NCBI GenBank assembly: GCA_050694175.1
Contig: JBOGXA010000006.1
Coordinates: 62,001 to 126,000, forward strand
Reading direction: 5' to 3'
DNA length: 64,000 bases
Source: JBOGXA01 sp050694175
GTDB lineage: Bacteria > Actinomycetota > CADDZG01 > WHSQ01
Numbering within the stretch: the stretch's first letter is position 1; each line of letters begins with the position of its first letter. Below the pieces are notes generated by a model, which was not told the DNA's origin, did no database searches, and saw only the letters and a program-made list of their open reading frames with translations. The translations under genes were made by a program, and so were the position numbers. This document shows positions 49,196 through 58,185 of this stretch, in pieces.

Positions 49196-51283
49196 ATGAC
49201 GCGGGCTCGTACTCTCAGGGTCGGGATCGACACGGGAGGAACCTTCACGGACGTCGTCGCGTTCGATGAGGTCGAGGGCCGCCTCTACTCCACAAAGACC
49301 CCGTCGACTCCTCACGATCCCGCGGAGGGTTTCATGGCCGGGATCGAGCTGATCCTCGGGATCGCGGGGGCCGAGGGCGGCGATATCTCGGCGGTCGCGC
49401 ACGGGACGACGGTCGCCACCAACGCGCTTCTGCAGGAGGACTTTTCCGGCCTCGGCTTTGTGACCACGGCGGGCTTTCGTTGTGTGCTGGAGATCGCGCG
49501 CCAGAGTGTCCCCGCCGGTTACGGCAATTCTTACTTCTGGGTGAAGCCCGATCGAATTGTGCCTATCGACCTCGTCAAGGAGGTGCCCGAGCGCTGCGAC
49601 TCGTCTGGTCGCGTGGTGCGCCCGTTCGACGAGGCGGCCGCTGCGGAAGTGGCGCGGTGGTTCAAGGACAGAGGGATCGCTTCTGTCGGTGTCTGCTTTG
49701 TCAACTCGTACGTGAATCCCGAGCACGAGCAGCGTATGCGAGCGACCCTCGAGCGAGAGTTTCCGGAATGCTCCGTATCAATCAGCTCCGATGTCCTTCG
49801 CGAATACCGCGAGTATGAGCGGTCCATGACGACCCTCGTCGACGCGTTCGTCAAGCCCAAGGTGGGGACTTACGTCGAAGGCATCCAGAAGAGGCTCAAC
49901 GGCATCGCCCGTAACGGGGGAGCGGCTGCTCCGTTCTACGTGATGAAGAGTAATGGGGGCGTGACATCTGCTGCGGAGGTGGGGAAGCAGCCGATCACGA
50001 CGGTCACCTCGGGACCGGCCGCGGGTGTTCTCGGGGCTCTGGTAGTTGCGGCCGCGGCCCGGTTCGAGCAGGTGCTCACGCTGGACGCAGGCGGCACCTC
50101 GACCGACGTCAGCGTGGTGCGGGCCGGCAAACCGGCAATCACAACCGAGGGCTCTGTCGGGCGTTACCCGGTCAAGGTGCCGATGGTCGACGTCGTCACG
50201 GTCGGCACGGGTGGAGGCTCGATTGCATGGCGCGCTCCCGACGGCAACCTGAAGGTCGGGCCGCGCTCGGCCGGCGCCGACCCGGGGCCGATGTGCTACG
50301 GGAAAGGCGGCCGAGAGCCAACGACAACCGATGCTCACCTGATGTTGGGACGTATCCCGCCTGCATTACTCGGCGGACAGATACCGCTGGACGCCGGCCT
50401 CGCGCGCGAGGGACTGGCCGCCCTCGCCGACGAACTGGGGCTCGGGATGGAGGAGAGCGCGGACGGCGTGCTCGAGATCGCGGCATGGAATCAGGCCAAT
50501 GCCATCAGGCAGGTCACCGTCCGGCGGGGCCTCGACGTGCGCGACTTCGCGATGATCGCGTTCGGAGGCTCGGGGCCGCTCATGGCGTGCCGGCTTCTCG
50601 ACATCCTCGATCTGAGAGCCGCCGTCGTCCCACAGAACCCCGGCAACCTCAGCGCGTTCGGGCTGCTGACGGTCGACGTCCGGAATGATTTCGTGCGGAC
50701 CTTCGTCCGGCGCATCGCCGATCTGGATACCGCCGCGCTCGAGGGCGTGTACGAGGAGCTGCTCACGGAGGCCGCCGCCGCGCTCGAGCGTGAAGGCTTC
50801 GAGGCCGGCGAGCACGTGTTTTCCCGGTCGGCCGATCTCCGTTACCTGGGACAGGCTTTCGAGGTGCGAGTGGCCGCCCCGGACGGCAACGTCGACGAGA
50901 GCTCCGTGGTCGCTCTGGCGGCGCGCTTCCACGACGAGCACGAGCGGCTCTACGGTTACTGCTATCGGGAGGATCAGGCTCACGTCGTGGAGCTCGTGAA
51001 TGTGCGGGTCACCGGAATCGGACCGATAACACGGCCGGAACTTCCGGAGGTGGTGGCCGCCGACGGCGACACGCGGCGCGCCCGGCATGGACACCGGCGG
51101 GTGCTCTTCGAGGATCGGTGGCACTACGCAGGCATCTACCGGCGCGACGACCTTATGGCCGGTGACGGAGTGGAAGGACCTGCCGTGATCGAAGAGTTTG
51201 GTTCGACGACCCCGATCGCGCCCGGCTTCGTCGCGAGCGTCGACCGCTTCGGCAGCCTCGTCATAACGCGAGGAGGTGTGTGA
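49196..51283 (+). CDS. hyuA: Hydantoinase/oxoprolinase subunit A
   Basis: A 695-residue protein with N-terminal G-I-D-T-G-G-T-F-T-D-V and A-H-G-T-T-V-A-T-N-A-L, the actin-like ATP-binding signature of HyuA. G-G-T-S-T-D-V-S and the later G-S-G-P-L-M-A-C are also present. With HyuB it opens cyclic amides (hydantoin, oxoproline, N-methylhydantoin) with ATP, or carboxylates ketones in acetone carboxylase-type relatives. A TATAAC box lies about 11 bases before the ATG (leaderless-like); the 93-base gap to coxL is the largest in the operon and may hold an internal promoter. Confidence 0.88.
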   Translation: MTRARTLRVGIDTGGTFTDVVAFDEVEGRLYSTKTPSTPHDPAEGFMAGIELILGIAGAEGGDISAVAHGTTVATNALLQEDFSGLGFVTTAGFRCVLEIARQSVPAGYGNSYFWVKPDRIVPIDLVKEVPERCDSSGRVVRPFDEAAAAEVARWFKDRGIASVGVCFVNSYVNPEHEQRMRATLEREFPECSVSISSDVLREYREYERSMTTLVDAFVKPKVGTYVEGIQKRLNGIARNGGAAAPFYVMKSNGGVTSAAEVGKQPITTVTSGPAAGVLGALVVAAAARFEQVLTLDAGGTSTDVSVVRAGKPAITTEGSVGRYPVKVPMVDVVTVGTGGGSIAWRAPDGNLKVGPRSAGADPGPMCYGKGGREPTTTDAHLMLGRIPPALLGGQIPLDAGLAREGLAALADELGLGMEESADGVLEIAAWNQANAIRQVTVRRGLDVRDFAMIAFGGSGPLMACRLLDILDLRAAVVPQNPGNLSAFGLLTVDVRNDFVRTFVRRIADLDTAALEGVYEELLTEAAAALEREGFEAGEHVFSRSADLRYLGQAFEVRVAAPDGNVDESSVVALAARFHDEHERLYGYCYREDQAHVVELVNVRVTGIGPITRPELPEVVAADGDTRRARHGHRRVLFEDRWHYAGIYRRDDLMAGDGVEGPAVIEEFGSTTPIAPGFVASVDRFGSLVITRGGV

Positions 51284-53114
51284 GCTGGCCGTCGACCCCG
51301 TGACGCTGGAGATCGTCGAAGGAACGCTCGCCTCGATCGAAGCCGAAGTCGAGGACGCCATTGGCCGCACCGCCCGCTCTCCGATGATCCGCGACCAGCA
51401 CGACTACCGGGCGGGAATCCACGACCGCAAGCTGCGTAAGCTCACCGGTCGCTCCTACTCCGCGCTCGTTCATCCGGTTGCGCGCGACTTCCCGATCGAT
51501 TCGATGCGAGAGCACGACGTCTACTTTCACAACGACGTCTACGCGTCCGAAGGCGGCATAGGTCACCTTCCCGATTTGTGCGTCACGGTGCCCGTCTTCC
51601 ATGACGGGGATGTGGTGTCGTTCGTGCAGGCGTTCGGCCACCACGACGATATCGGTGGGATGGTTCCGGGTTCGATGCCGTCCAATGCGACGTCGGCGTT
51701 CCAAGAGGGTCTGATGGTGCCGCCGATAAAGCTCTACGACCGCGGCGTCGTGAACGAGGCCGCCGTGAGGATCATCACACGCAACTCGCGCCTGCCCGAT
51801 CACATCGCGGGGGACCTCGATGCGGAATGCGCGGCCTGCACGATGGGGGCACGACGGGTGGCCGAGTTGTTCACGCGTTACGGCAGAGAGACGATTGAGG
51901 GCTGCTTCGACGCGATCATCACCAAGACGGCCGAAACGTTTCGGCGCGAGATCCTGGCTCGGATCCCCGACGGGACCTACGAGTGGGAGGACTATGCGGA
52001 GCACGACGGTGTCGATCCACCTCGCCTGCACACCCAGCGGATGACTCTGACGAAATCCGGGGACAGGCTGATCATCGACTTCACCGGAACGGACCCCCAG
52101 GCAAAAGGGCCGATCAATCATGCCGGCGACTACGCCGACGGCAACTTTCTGGTGAAGTGGATCGCCCCGGTCCTGCGAAACCTCGCAGCCACCCCCGAAC
52201 GTATGGCCGAGCTCGACGTGAACGAAGGGGTCGTCGATCTCATCGAGATGCGTTTCCCGCCACCGGGGAGCCTGCTGACCCCCGTGTTCCCGGCCCCCAC
52301 CAACGCGCGCACCTTCGTGATCCTGCGCCTCCTCGGTGTGTTCGCGGGCGTGCTCGCAAAGGCTGTGGACGGCTACATGCCGGCCGATCAGGAGACCATC
52401 CGCTACACGGGCATCACCGGCTACGACGAGGACAACGAATGGTATCTGTACCGCGAGATCCTCGGCGGCGGGTCGGGCGGTCGCTACTACGCAGATGGCT
52501 CCGACACGATCCACATCGTCCCCGACTCGAAGAACATGCCGGCCGAGTTCATCGAGACGACTTTTCCGGCGCGCATCGAGACGCTGTCGCTGGCCACGGA
52601 TTCCGGTGGAGCCGGCGAGTACCGGGGAGGTCTCGGATATCTCAAGGAGATTCGCGTCCTCAACGACGCGACGTTCCTGTCCATCGCCGATCGTTCGATC
52701 CTGTCGTGCTGGGGACTAAGGGGTGGGCGTGCGGGAGCACCTTTCCGCGTCACGATCGATCCGGGAGGGTCGAACGAGCGAATCCTGCCCGGGCTCGCCG
52801 ACGACGAACCGGTCGCGGCCAGTGAACTCGTGCGCATCGAGACGACGGGTGGTGGCGGATGGGGAGACCCCCTCGACCGCGATCCCGCGGCGGTCGCAAC
52901 CGACGTGCTTCACGGGAAGGTCTCGCAGCCGAGGGCGGAGACTGAGTACGGCGTCGTGCTCGCCGGCGACCCCCCGCTGGTCGACCAACCTGCGACTACG
53001 GCACTCCGGGCTCGCTTGCGCTCCGAGCGCGGTGATGTCCCGTTCTTCGATCGCGGACCCGGGTACACGCGCCTGTCGGGCGGGCGCACGCACGCCGAGG
53101 TCGACTGGTTGTGA
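51276..53114 (+). CDS. hyuB: Hydantoinase/oxoprolinase subunit B
   Basis: A 612-residue protein of the hydantoinase B family (N-terminal D-P-V-T-L-E-I-V, D-F-T-G-T-D-P-Q, G-G-x-G-G-R-Y). It forms the catalytic complex with HyuA. The GTG at 51276 lies on the AGGAGG (51271-51276), so a real start may be the CTG at 51285, which has proper spacing. Its stop overlaps the next gene (GTGA). Confidence 0.87.
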   Translation: MCELAVDPVTLEIVEGTLASIEAEVEDAIGRTARSPMIRDQHDYRAGIHDRKLRKLTGRSYSALVHPVARDFPIDSMREHDVYFHNDVYASEGGIGHLPDLCVTVPVFHDGDVVSFVQAFGHHDDIGGMVPGSMPSNATSAFQEGLMVPPIKLYDRGVVNEAAVRIITRNSRLPDHIAGDLDAECAACTMGARRVAELFTRYGRETIEGCFDAIITKTAETFRREILARIPDGTYEWEDYAEHDGVDPPRLHTQRMTLTKSGDRLIIDFTGTDPQAKGPINHAGDYADGNFLVKWIAPVLRNLAATPERMAELDVNEGVVDLIEMRFPPPGSLLTPVFPAPTNARTFVILRLLGVFAGVLAKAVDGYMPADQETIRYTGITGYDEDNEWYLYREILGGGSGGRYYADGSDTIHIVPDSKNMPAEFIETTFPARIETLSLATDSGGAGEYRGGLGYLKEIRVLNDATFLSIADRSILSCWGLRGGRAGAPFRVTIDPGGSNERILPGLADDEPVAASELVRIETTGGGGWGDPLDRDPAAVATDVLHGKVSQPRAETEYGVVLAGDPPLVDQPATTALRARLRSERGDVPFFDRGPGYTRLSGGRTHAEVDWL

Positions 53115-54538
53115 CGTCCAGGCTGGTCCTCCACCGCGGGGCGTATTACGACTCGGTCGCGTTGATGCTTGCATCACGAGATGCCGAGGCGATCGAGGGT
53201 GTCGAGTTGGTCGCAGCGGTCGCAGGTACGCCGGTGAACATCACGCTCCTGCACGACCAGGGATTCGAACCGCCCGACGATGTCGGCCCCAACGACATGG
53301 TGGTGGCGATCCGAGCGGCCGACGACGACGCGGCAACTGCGGCCGAGCGTGCCGTGGACCGGCGGCTGAGCGAGCGCGCCGAGCCCTCCGGCGCGGCCGT
53401 CTTTGCGCCTCGCTCCATCAGGTCCGCGGTGCGAGCCAACCCGGATCTGAAGGTTGCGTTCGTGTCGGTTCCCGGCAGGTATGCCGCCTACGAGGTGGCC
53501 GAGGCGATCGAGGCCGGCCTGCATGTCTTCTGTTTCTCGGACGGGATGTCGCTCGACGACGAGGCCGAGCTCAAGCGGCGCGCCCTCGATCGTGGCTTGC
53601 TCTTTCTCGGGGCCGATTGCGGCACGGCGATCGTCGACGGAGTCGGGTTCGGTTTCGCCAACGTGGTCGAACGTGGGCCGGTCGGGATCATCGGCGCTTC
53701 GGGAACGGGCATCCAGCAGGTGACCTGCCTCCTCGACGCCGCCGGGATCGGCATCAGCCAGGCCCTCGGGGTCGGGGGCCGCGACCTCAGCACGGAAGTG
53801 GGTGGGATCATGTCGGACCGGTGCCTTCAGGTGCTGGCCGACGATGCCTCGACCGAGATCATCGTCCTGGTGTCAAAGCCTCCCGGCGGCGCCGTCGCCG
53901 AGAAGATCGTGGCCGCGGCGGCGCGCACCGGGAAGCCTGCAGTCGTGGGATTGCTCGCGGGCGCCGGCGATTCAGAGCTTCCCGCGGCTCCCGAGGGGGT
54001 GACGGTCGTCGGGTCGTTGGAGGATGCGGCCGCGGCCGCGGCCGACCTCGCAGGTGGGCGCGTCGAGACACACGACATCGAGCCCCCGCCGCGGTCGACT
54101 CCGGGAGGGCTCCGGGGGCTGTTCTGTGGTGGCTCGTTGTGTTTCGAGGCCCATGCCGCGACCGGCGGAGGTGACTTCATCGACTTCGGCGCCGACGAAT
54201 ACACAACGGGTCGCGCTCATCCGATGATCGACCCCACCCTCCGGAACGATCACTTCGAGAAGACGAGTGTCGACATGGGCGTCGGGGCAATAGTGCTCGA
54301 CGTCGTCCTCGGAGCCGGCGCGCACCCCGACCCCGCGGGCGAGCTTGCGCCGTCGATAGAGGCGGTACTCGAGCGCCGTCGTGATCTCACAATCATCGTC
54401 GCCGTGTGTGGGACCGGGCGCGATCCGCAGGAGCTCGGCCGGCAGGTGAAGCAACTGACCGCTGCGGGCGCGCTCGTTACGCGCAACGCGGCGCATGCGG
54501 GCAGGCTCGCGCGCGGCGCAGTGGGGACATCCTTGTGA
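53111..54538 (+). CDS. allF: FdrA-like protein, AllF-type subunit of oxamate carbamoyltransferase
   Basis: A 475-residue protein with two succinyl-CoA-synthetase-like nucleotide-binding domains: G-I-I-G-A-S-G-T-G-I-Q-Q and G-V-G-G-R-D-L-S, then F-C-G-G-S-L-C. This is the FdrA layout. In enterobacteria FdrA (AllF), YlbE (AllG) and YlbF (AllH) together form oxamate carbamoyltransferase of allantoin degradation, which converts oxalurate and phosphate to oxamate and carbamoyl phosphate. The next two genes are the other two subunits, in the same order, which strengthens the assignment. The native substrate here may differ. Confidence 0.85.
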   Translation: MTSRLVLHRGAYYDSVALMLASRDAEAIEGVELVAAVAGTPVNITLLHDQGFEPPDDVGPNDMVVAIRAADDDAATAAERAVDRRLSERAEPSGAAVFAPRSIRSAVRANPDLKVAFVSVPGRYAAYEVAEAIEAGLHVFCFSDGMSLDDEAELKRRALDRGLLFLGADCGTAIVDGVGFGFANVVERGPVGIIGASGTGIQQVTCLLDAAGIGISQALGVGGRDLSTEVGGIMSDRCLQVLADDASTEIIVLVSKPPGGAVAEKIVAAAARTGKPAVVGLLAGAGDSELPAAPEGVTVVGSLEDAAAAAADLAGGRVETHDIEPPPRSTPGGLRGLFCGGSLCFEAHAATGGGDFIDFGADEYTTGRAHPMIDPTLRNDHFEKTSVDMGVGAIVLDVVLGAGAHPDPAGELAPSIEAVLERRRDLTIIVAVCGTGRDPQELGRQVKQLTAAGALVTRNAAHAGRLARGAVGTSL

Positions 54539-55929
54539 GCGTGCTGGGCGAGCACCTCTCAGTCGCAAACATCGGTGTCGAGCTGTTCGCGGGCGAGCTG
54601 GAACGGCAGGGCGTCACCGTGCAGCGCGTTGAGTGGCGTCCTCCGGCCGCCGAGGCCGAAGATTCGCTGACCCGACTTGCTGCGTCTGCAAACCGCATCG
54701 CAGTCGCGAACGACGCCGTGATTGCCCGTCTCAACGACGCCCACCCCCTTCTCGCCGGCGTCGGGGTGGCCGGCGACCTGATCGAAGACATGCGGCGTAA
54801 CACGTTCCTGCACGCGGGCCCTCCGATCGAGTGGCGCGACATGTCGGGACCGCTACGCGGCGCGATCCAGGGAGCCGCCGTGTACGAGGGTCTTGCGTCG
54901 AACCCGGAAGCGGCCGCCCGCATGGCGGCCGCCGGAGAGTTCGAGTTCGCGCCCTGCCACGAGCGCGCCGCCGTTGGACCGATGGCCGGTGTCGTTAGCG
55001 CTTCGATGCCGATCTGGGTCGTCACCAACGAGGTTCACGGCAACCGGGCGTTCGCAACGTTCAACGAGGGTCTCGGCAAGGTGCTTCGCTACGGCGCGTA
55101 CGACGCCGAGGTTATCGAGCATCTCCGGTGGATCGAGCGCGTTCTCGCTCGCGTCACCGCTGCCGCACTCGGCGAACTGGACGGGCCCATCGACTTGCGG
55201 GCAACCATCGCTCAGGCCCTGCAAATGGGCGATGAGGGCCACAATCGCAACCGCGCCGGGACCTCGCTGTTCCTGCGTGCGTTGCTCCCCGCGTTGCTCG
55301 CAATCGACGAACCGCGAGCGGATGTGATCGCGTGTGCTGATTTCATCTCCGGCAACGATCATTTCTTCTTAAACCTGGTGATGGCGGCCGCCAAGGCGAC
55401 GGCGGATGCGGCCCGCGGGATCGAGGCCTCGTCGCTCGTTGTGGCCATGGCCCGCAACGGCACCGAGTTCGGTATCCGGCTCGCGGGCACGGGGGACCGG
55501 TGGTTTACGGGGCCCGCGGGTGAGGTGGACGGGCTGTACCTTCCGGGTTATTCGGCAGAGGATGCCAACCCCGACATCGGCGACAGCACGATCACCGAGA
55601 CCATCGGTGTGGGAGGTTGCGCCATGGCGGCGGCGCCGGCAATCGTGCGGTTCGTCGGGGGGACCGCGCAGGACGCGCTCGTGGCCACCACCAGGATGTA
55701 CGAGATCGCGTGGGGGGAAAGCGATCACTACAGAGTGCCGGCTCTCGAGTTCCGAGGCACCCCCCTCGGATTCGATGTAAGGGCGGTCGTCCGCTCGGGG
55801 ATCCTCCCCGCGATCAACACCGGGATCGCTCACCGGCGGCCCGGCGTCGGACAGGTGGGCGCGGGGCTCGTCGCCCCGCCGATGGCGGTGTTCGCCGCCG
55901 CCGCCCGGGCCCTCGTGGACTCGCTATGA
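54535..55929 (+). CDS. allG: DUF1116 protein, AllG-type subunit
   Basis: A 464-residue protein from the GTG overlapping allF. N-R-A-G-T-S-L-F, F-I-S-G-N-D-H-F-F-L-N and M-A-R-N-G-T-E-F-G-I-R match the YlbE/YahG family. It is the large subunit of the carbamoyltransferase complex. It overlaps the next gene (ATGA). Confidence 0.87.
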   Translation: MSVLGEHLSVANIGVELFAGELERQGVTVQRVEWRPPAAEAEDSLTRLAASANRIAVANDAVIARLNDAHPLLAGVGVAGDLIEDMRRNTFLHAGPPIEWRDMSGPLRGAIQGAAVYEGLASNPEAAARMAAAGEFEFAPCHERAAVGPMAGVVSASMPIWVVTNEVHGNRAFATFNEGLGKVLRYGAYDAEVIEHLRWIERVLARVTAAALGELDGPIDLRATIAQALQMGDEGHNRNRAGTSLFLRALLPALLAIDEPRADVIACADFISGNDHFFLNLVMAAAKATADAARGIEASSLVVAMARNGTEFGIRLAGTGDRWFTGPAGEVDGLYLPGYSAEDANPDIGDSTITETIGVGGCAMAAAPAIVRFVGGTAQDALVATTRMYEIAWGESDHYRVPALEFRGTPLGFDVRAVVRSGILPAINTGIAHRRPGVGQVGAGLVAPPMAVFAAAARALVDSL

Positions 55930-56816
55930 CTCGGGTGGGCGCGGATGCGATCGCGGTGCCGGTGCTGGATCGGTCGGGCGCGGGGGGCACCGGCGTGGTT
56001 CGCGGGATCGGTTCGGCCGCGGCTTACGTCGACTTCGACGGCTTCGTGGTGGCGATCACCGCCCCCGATGTGGCGGCGATGCCGAACGGGATCTCGGTCG
56101 CGTCCATGCGCGCTCTGCAGCGCGTGCGCCCCGGCGCGGACGCGGAGCTTCGCCCGACGGAGATGGTGGTCGGAGTAGCGACCGTGGACTGGTCCCGGGC
56201 GCGACGGTGGGTGCCATCGGTGCCGGCCAACCCCAGGAGCACGCGCGCAGAGGTCGGTGCCCGCGGGCGCGCCCTGGCGCGGGTCGCGGCCGATTCGCTG
56301 GATGAGGGAGGCCGGGGCCCGGTCGCACACTTGGGAAGAGCTCTGCGCGAGCGCGACCTCGAACGCTGGCGGTCGGCCGCCCTCGAGCTGCTCGGACGGG
56401 GACCGGGGCTCACCCCGGAGGGCGACGACATCCTCGTGGGGGGCGCGGCGGCGATGGTGGCTTTTAGTGCTGCGATCGGGTTCGAGGCCGCCGAGCGACG
56501 AGCATGGCTGGCTGTGCTGCACCCTTCCGACTTGCGAACTCGCACGACGGCGCTCGCGGCGACCCTCCTGGAGCTTGCTTGTGAGGGCTTCGTTGCGGAG
56601 CCCCTCGGGACTGCGCTCGATCTCCATCGGTCTGCAGACTGGCGCGCAGCGGCCGCGGCCCTGACTCGGGTCGGCCATTCGACGGGACGGGCGTGGTTGT
56701 CTGGATGCGGCGTTGTAGCGACGTCGCTTGCCTCGACCGCCGGGGTTCCCCCGAACGAAGAGCGGGGAGTCCACAGGGCAACCGGCTCGGAGAGAAGAAA
56801 GGAGGGGGTTGGGTGA
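55926..56816 (+). CDS. allH: DUF2877 protein, AllH-type subunit
   Basis: A 296-residue protein with the family signature G-R-G-P-G-L-T-P-E-G-D-D near the middle. It completes the allFGH set. Its C-terminal ~25 residues are charged and may be poorly conserved. The stop overlaps the cyclase start (GTGA). No carbamate kinase (AllK), the usual partner that turns carbamoyl phosphate into ATP, is in the window. Confidence 0.85.
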   Translation: MTRVGADAIAVPVLDRSGAGGTGVVRGIGSAAAYVDFDGFVVAITAPDVAAMPNGISVASMRALQRVRPGADAELRPTEMVVGVATVDWSRARRWVPSVPANPRSTRAEVGARGRALARVAADSLDEGGRGPVAHLGRALRERDLERWRSAALELLGRGPGLTPEGDDILVGGAAAMVAFSAAIGFEAAERRAWLAVLHPSDLRTRTTALAATLLELACEGFVAEPLGTALDLHRSADWRAAAAALTRVGHSTGRAWLSGCGVVATSLASTAGVPPNEERGVHRATGSERRKEGVG

Positions 56817-57595
56817 GGGTTCTCGATCTGTCACAGGACTTCAGCATGCACACCCCCGCGTTCGCGAGTTACGACGGTCCGTCCATCAAATGGGTCAAGC
56901 GACTGGCGTTCGACAGGGCTGGGGGGCAAGAGCTGACCTCTACTCTGCACGTGTCGACTCATCTCGACGCCCCCGCCCACTTCTTCTCCGGAGGAAAGTT
57001 CATCGGAGACCTTCCGCTCGACTGGTTGATCGGGTCTGCATGCGTCGTCGACCTGGCCAAGATGGGACTCGGGGACTTCGACATCTACGGACCCGAGCAC
57101 TTCGAACGCTGGGAGCGCGACACGAGCGTGACCATCGAGCGCGACGACATCCTCATAATCCACACGGGGTACCACCGCTTCTATCCGGAGAACTGGGTCG
57201 ATCGCTCGGCCACGGACGAGACGCGCTATTTCATCCGGCACCCCGGGCCGACGCGGGCTTTCGCCGAATGGGTGCTGGACCGTGGCATCCGCTGGCTCGC
57301 CGTCGACGCCGGCAGCGCCGATCATCCGATGAACACGGTCATTCGCAGGATGCGGCCGGACGAGGCGGAGGATTGCGAGGAAAAGCTCGGACGCTCGCTG
57401 GACGACGTGTTCCCGAAAGCCGACTACCAGATCATGCACACCCTTCTGTTCCCGCACGACATCATTCATATCGAGAACCTCGGCGGCCACATCGACGAGG
57501 TGCTGGATCGACGAGTCCAGTTCGGTTGCTTCCCGTGGCGGTTTCAGGGAGGGGAGGCAGCGTTCTGCCGCGCGGTTGCCTTTCTCGATTCGTGA
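56813..57595 (+). CDS. Cyclase-family amidohydrolase (kynurenine formamidase-like)
   Basis: A 260-residue protein from the GTG overlapping allH, with AAAGGAGGGG about 6 bases upstream. H-V-S-T-H-L-D-A-P-A-H is the metal-binding HxxTHxDxPxH motif. Asp in the later V-D-A-G-S-A-D-H-P supports the family. Members hydrolyse amides or formamides (kynurenine formamidase, isatin hydrolase). At the end of the operon it may open a ring or cleave an amide in the pathway. Confidence 0.85.
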   Translation: MRVLDLSQDFSMHTPAFASYDGPSIKWVKRLAFDRAGGQELTSTLHVSTHLDAPAHFFSGGKFIGDLPLDWLIGSACVVDLAKMGLGDFDIYGPEHFERWERDTSVTIERDDILIIHTGYHRFYPENWVDRSATDETRYFIRHPGPTRAFAEWVLDRGIRWLAVDAGSADHPMNTVIRRMRPDEAEDCEEKLGRSLDDVFPKADYQIMHTLLFPHDIIHIENLGGHIDEVLDRRVQFGCFPWRFQGGEAAFCRAVAFLDS

Positions 57596-57653
57596 ACCTC
57601 GGTTCAATGGGGCCTTCTGCTCTCGGACGCCGGGTTAAATCCGATTAACAAGA

Positions 57654-57899
57654 ATGAACAGCGACAGTCTCATACAGAGGACGCCGTCGGTGGCTATCTT
57701 GTCGGCCGTGGACGTCGACGTTCCGGGGGACCTCGTCAGCGCTCTGCGCGACCGGGACATTGCGAGCGAAGCTTTTGACGAGCTGCCTCCCTCACATCAG
57801 CAAGACATCATCGACTGGATCGCCGGAGCGAACGATGGTCGTCATCGCGCGGAGCGGGTCCGAATCGTTGTCGAAGTGCTGCTCCCCAGCATGAGATGA
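57654..57899 (+). CDS. YdeI/OmpD-associated C-terminal domain protein
   Basis: An 81-residue protein. D-V-P-G-D-L-V-S-A-L-R-D and A-F-D-E-L-P-P-S-H-Q-Q-D-I-I-D-W-I fit the YdeI/OmpD-associated C-terminal domain, here without the rest of the protein. The role of the family is unclear. Confidence 0.72.
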   Translation: MNSDSLIQRTPSVAILSAVDVDVPGDLVSALRDRDIASEAFDELPPSHQQDIIDWIAGANDGRHRAERVRIVVEVLLPSMR

Positions 57900-57914
57900 A
57901 CTCGAATGGGAATC

Positions 57915-57955
57915 GGGGCCCGCGCCGCCGGGGGCATCCGGCGCCCGCGGGCCCC
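57915..57955. terminator. Strong GC hairpin after the YdeI-like gene
   Basis: A 10-bp perfect outer stem (57915-57924 with 57946-57955) and an inner 6-bp stem (57926-57931 with 57938-57943). It separates the YdeI-like gene from the regulator gene. No T tract is present. The rest of the gap to 58186 has no gene; CTGTTACG occurs twice there, at about 58107 and 58152. Confidence 0.75.
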
Positions 57956-58185
57956 GACCTTCACTTCGACCTAGCCGTGAGGCCAGCCGGCGCCGGCGGT
58001 GAGCCATAGGGCCGCCAGTGAGCGGCGAGAGCGGTGAGACGCCGGATCGTTGCCATTTGTCACCCCCTTTCCCTTCGGGTTTGGTAACCAGCCGAGTATT
58101 ACGGCGTTATAGGTACTGTTACGGGATTCCCTGGAAGAGTTATCCAGAACGCGACATCCAAGCTGTTACGATCCGCAGTGGCTTC

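Noticed and set aside
51261..52514. 417-codon open frame antisense to hyuB.
   Set aside because: A shadow frame with His/Arg/Val-biased composition and no recognisable motifs; hyuB on the other strand is certain.
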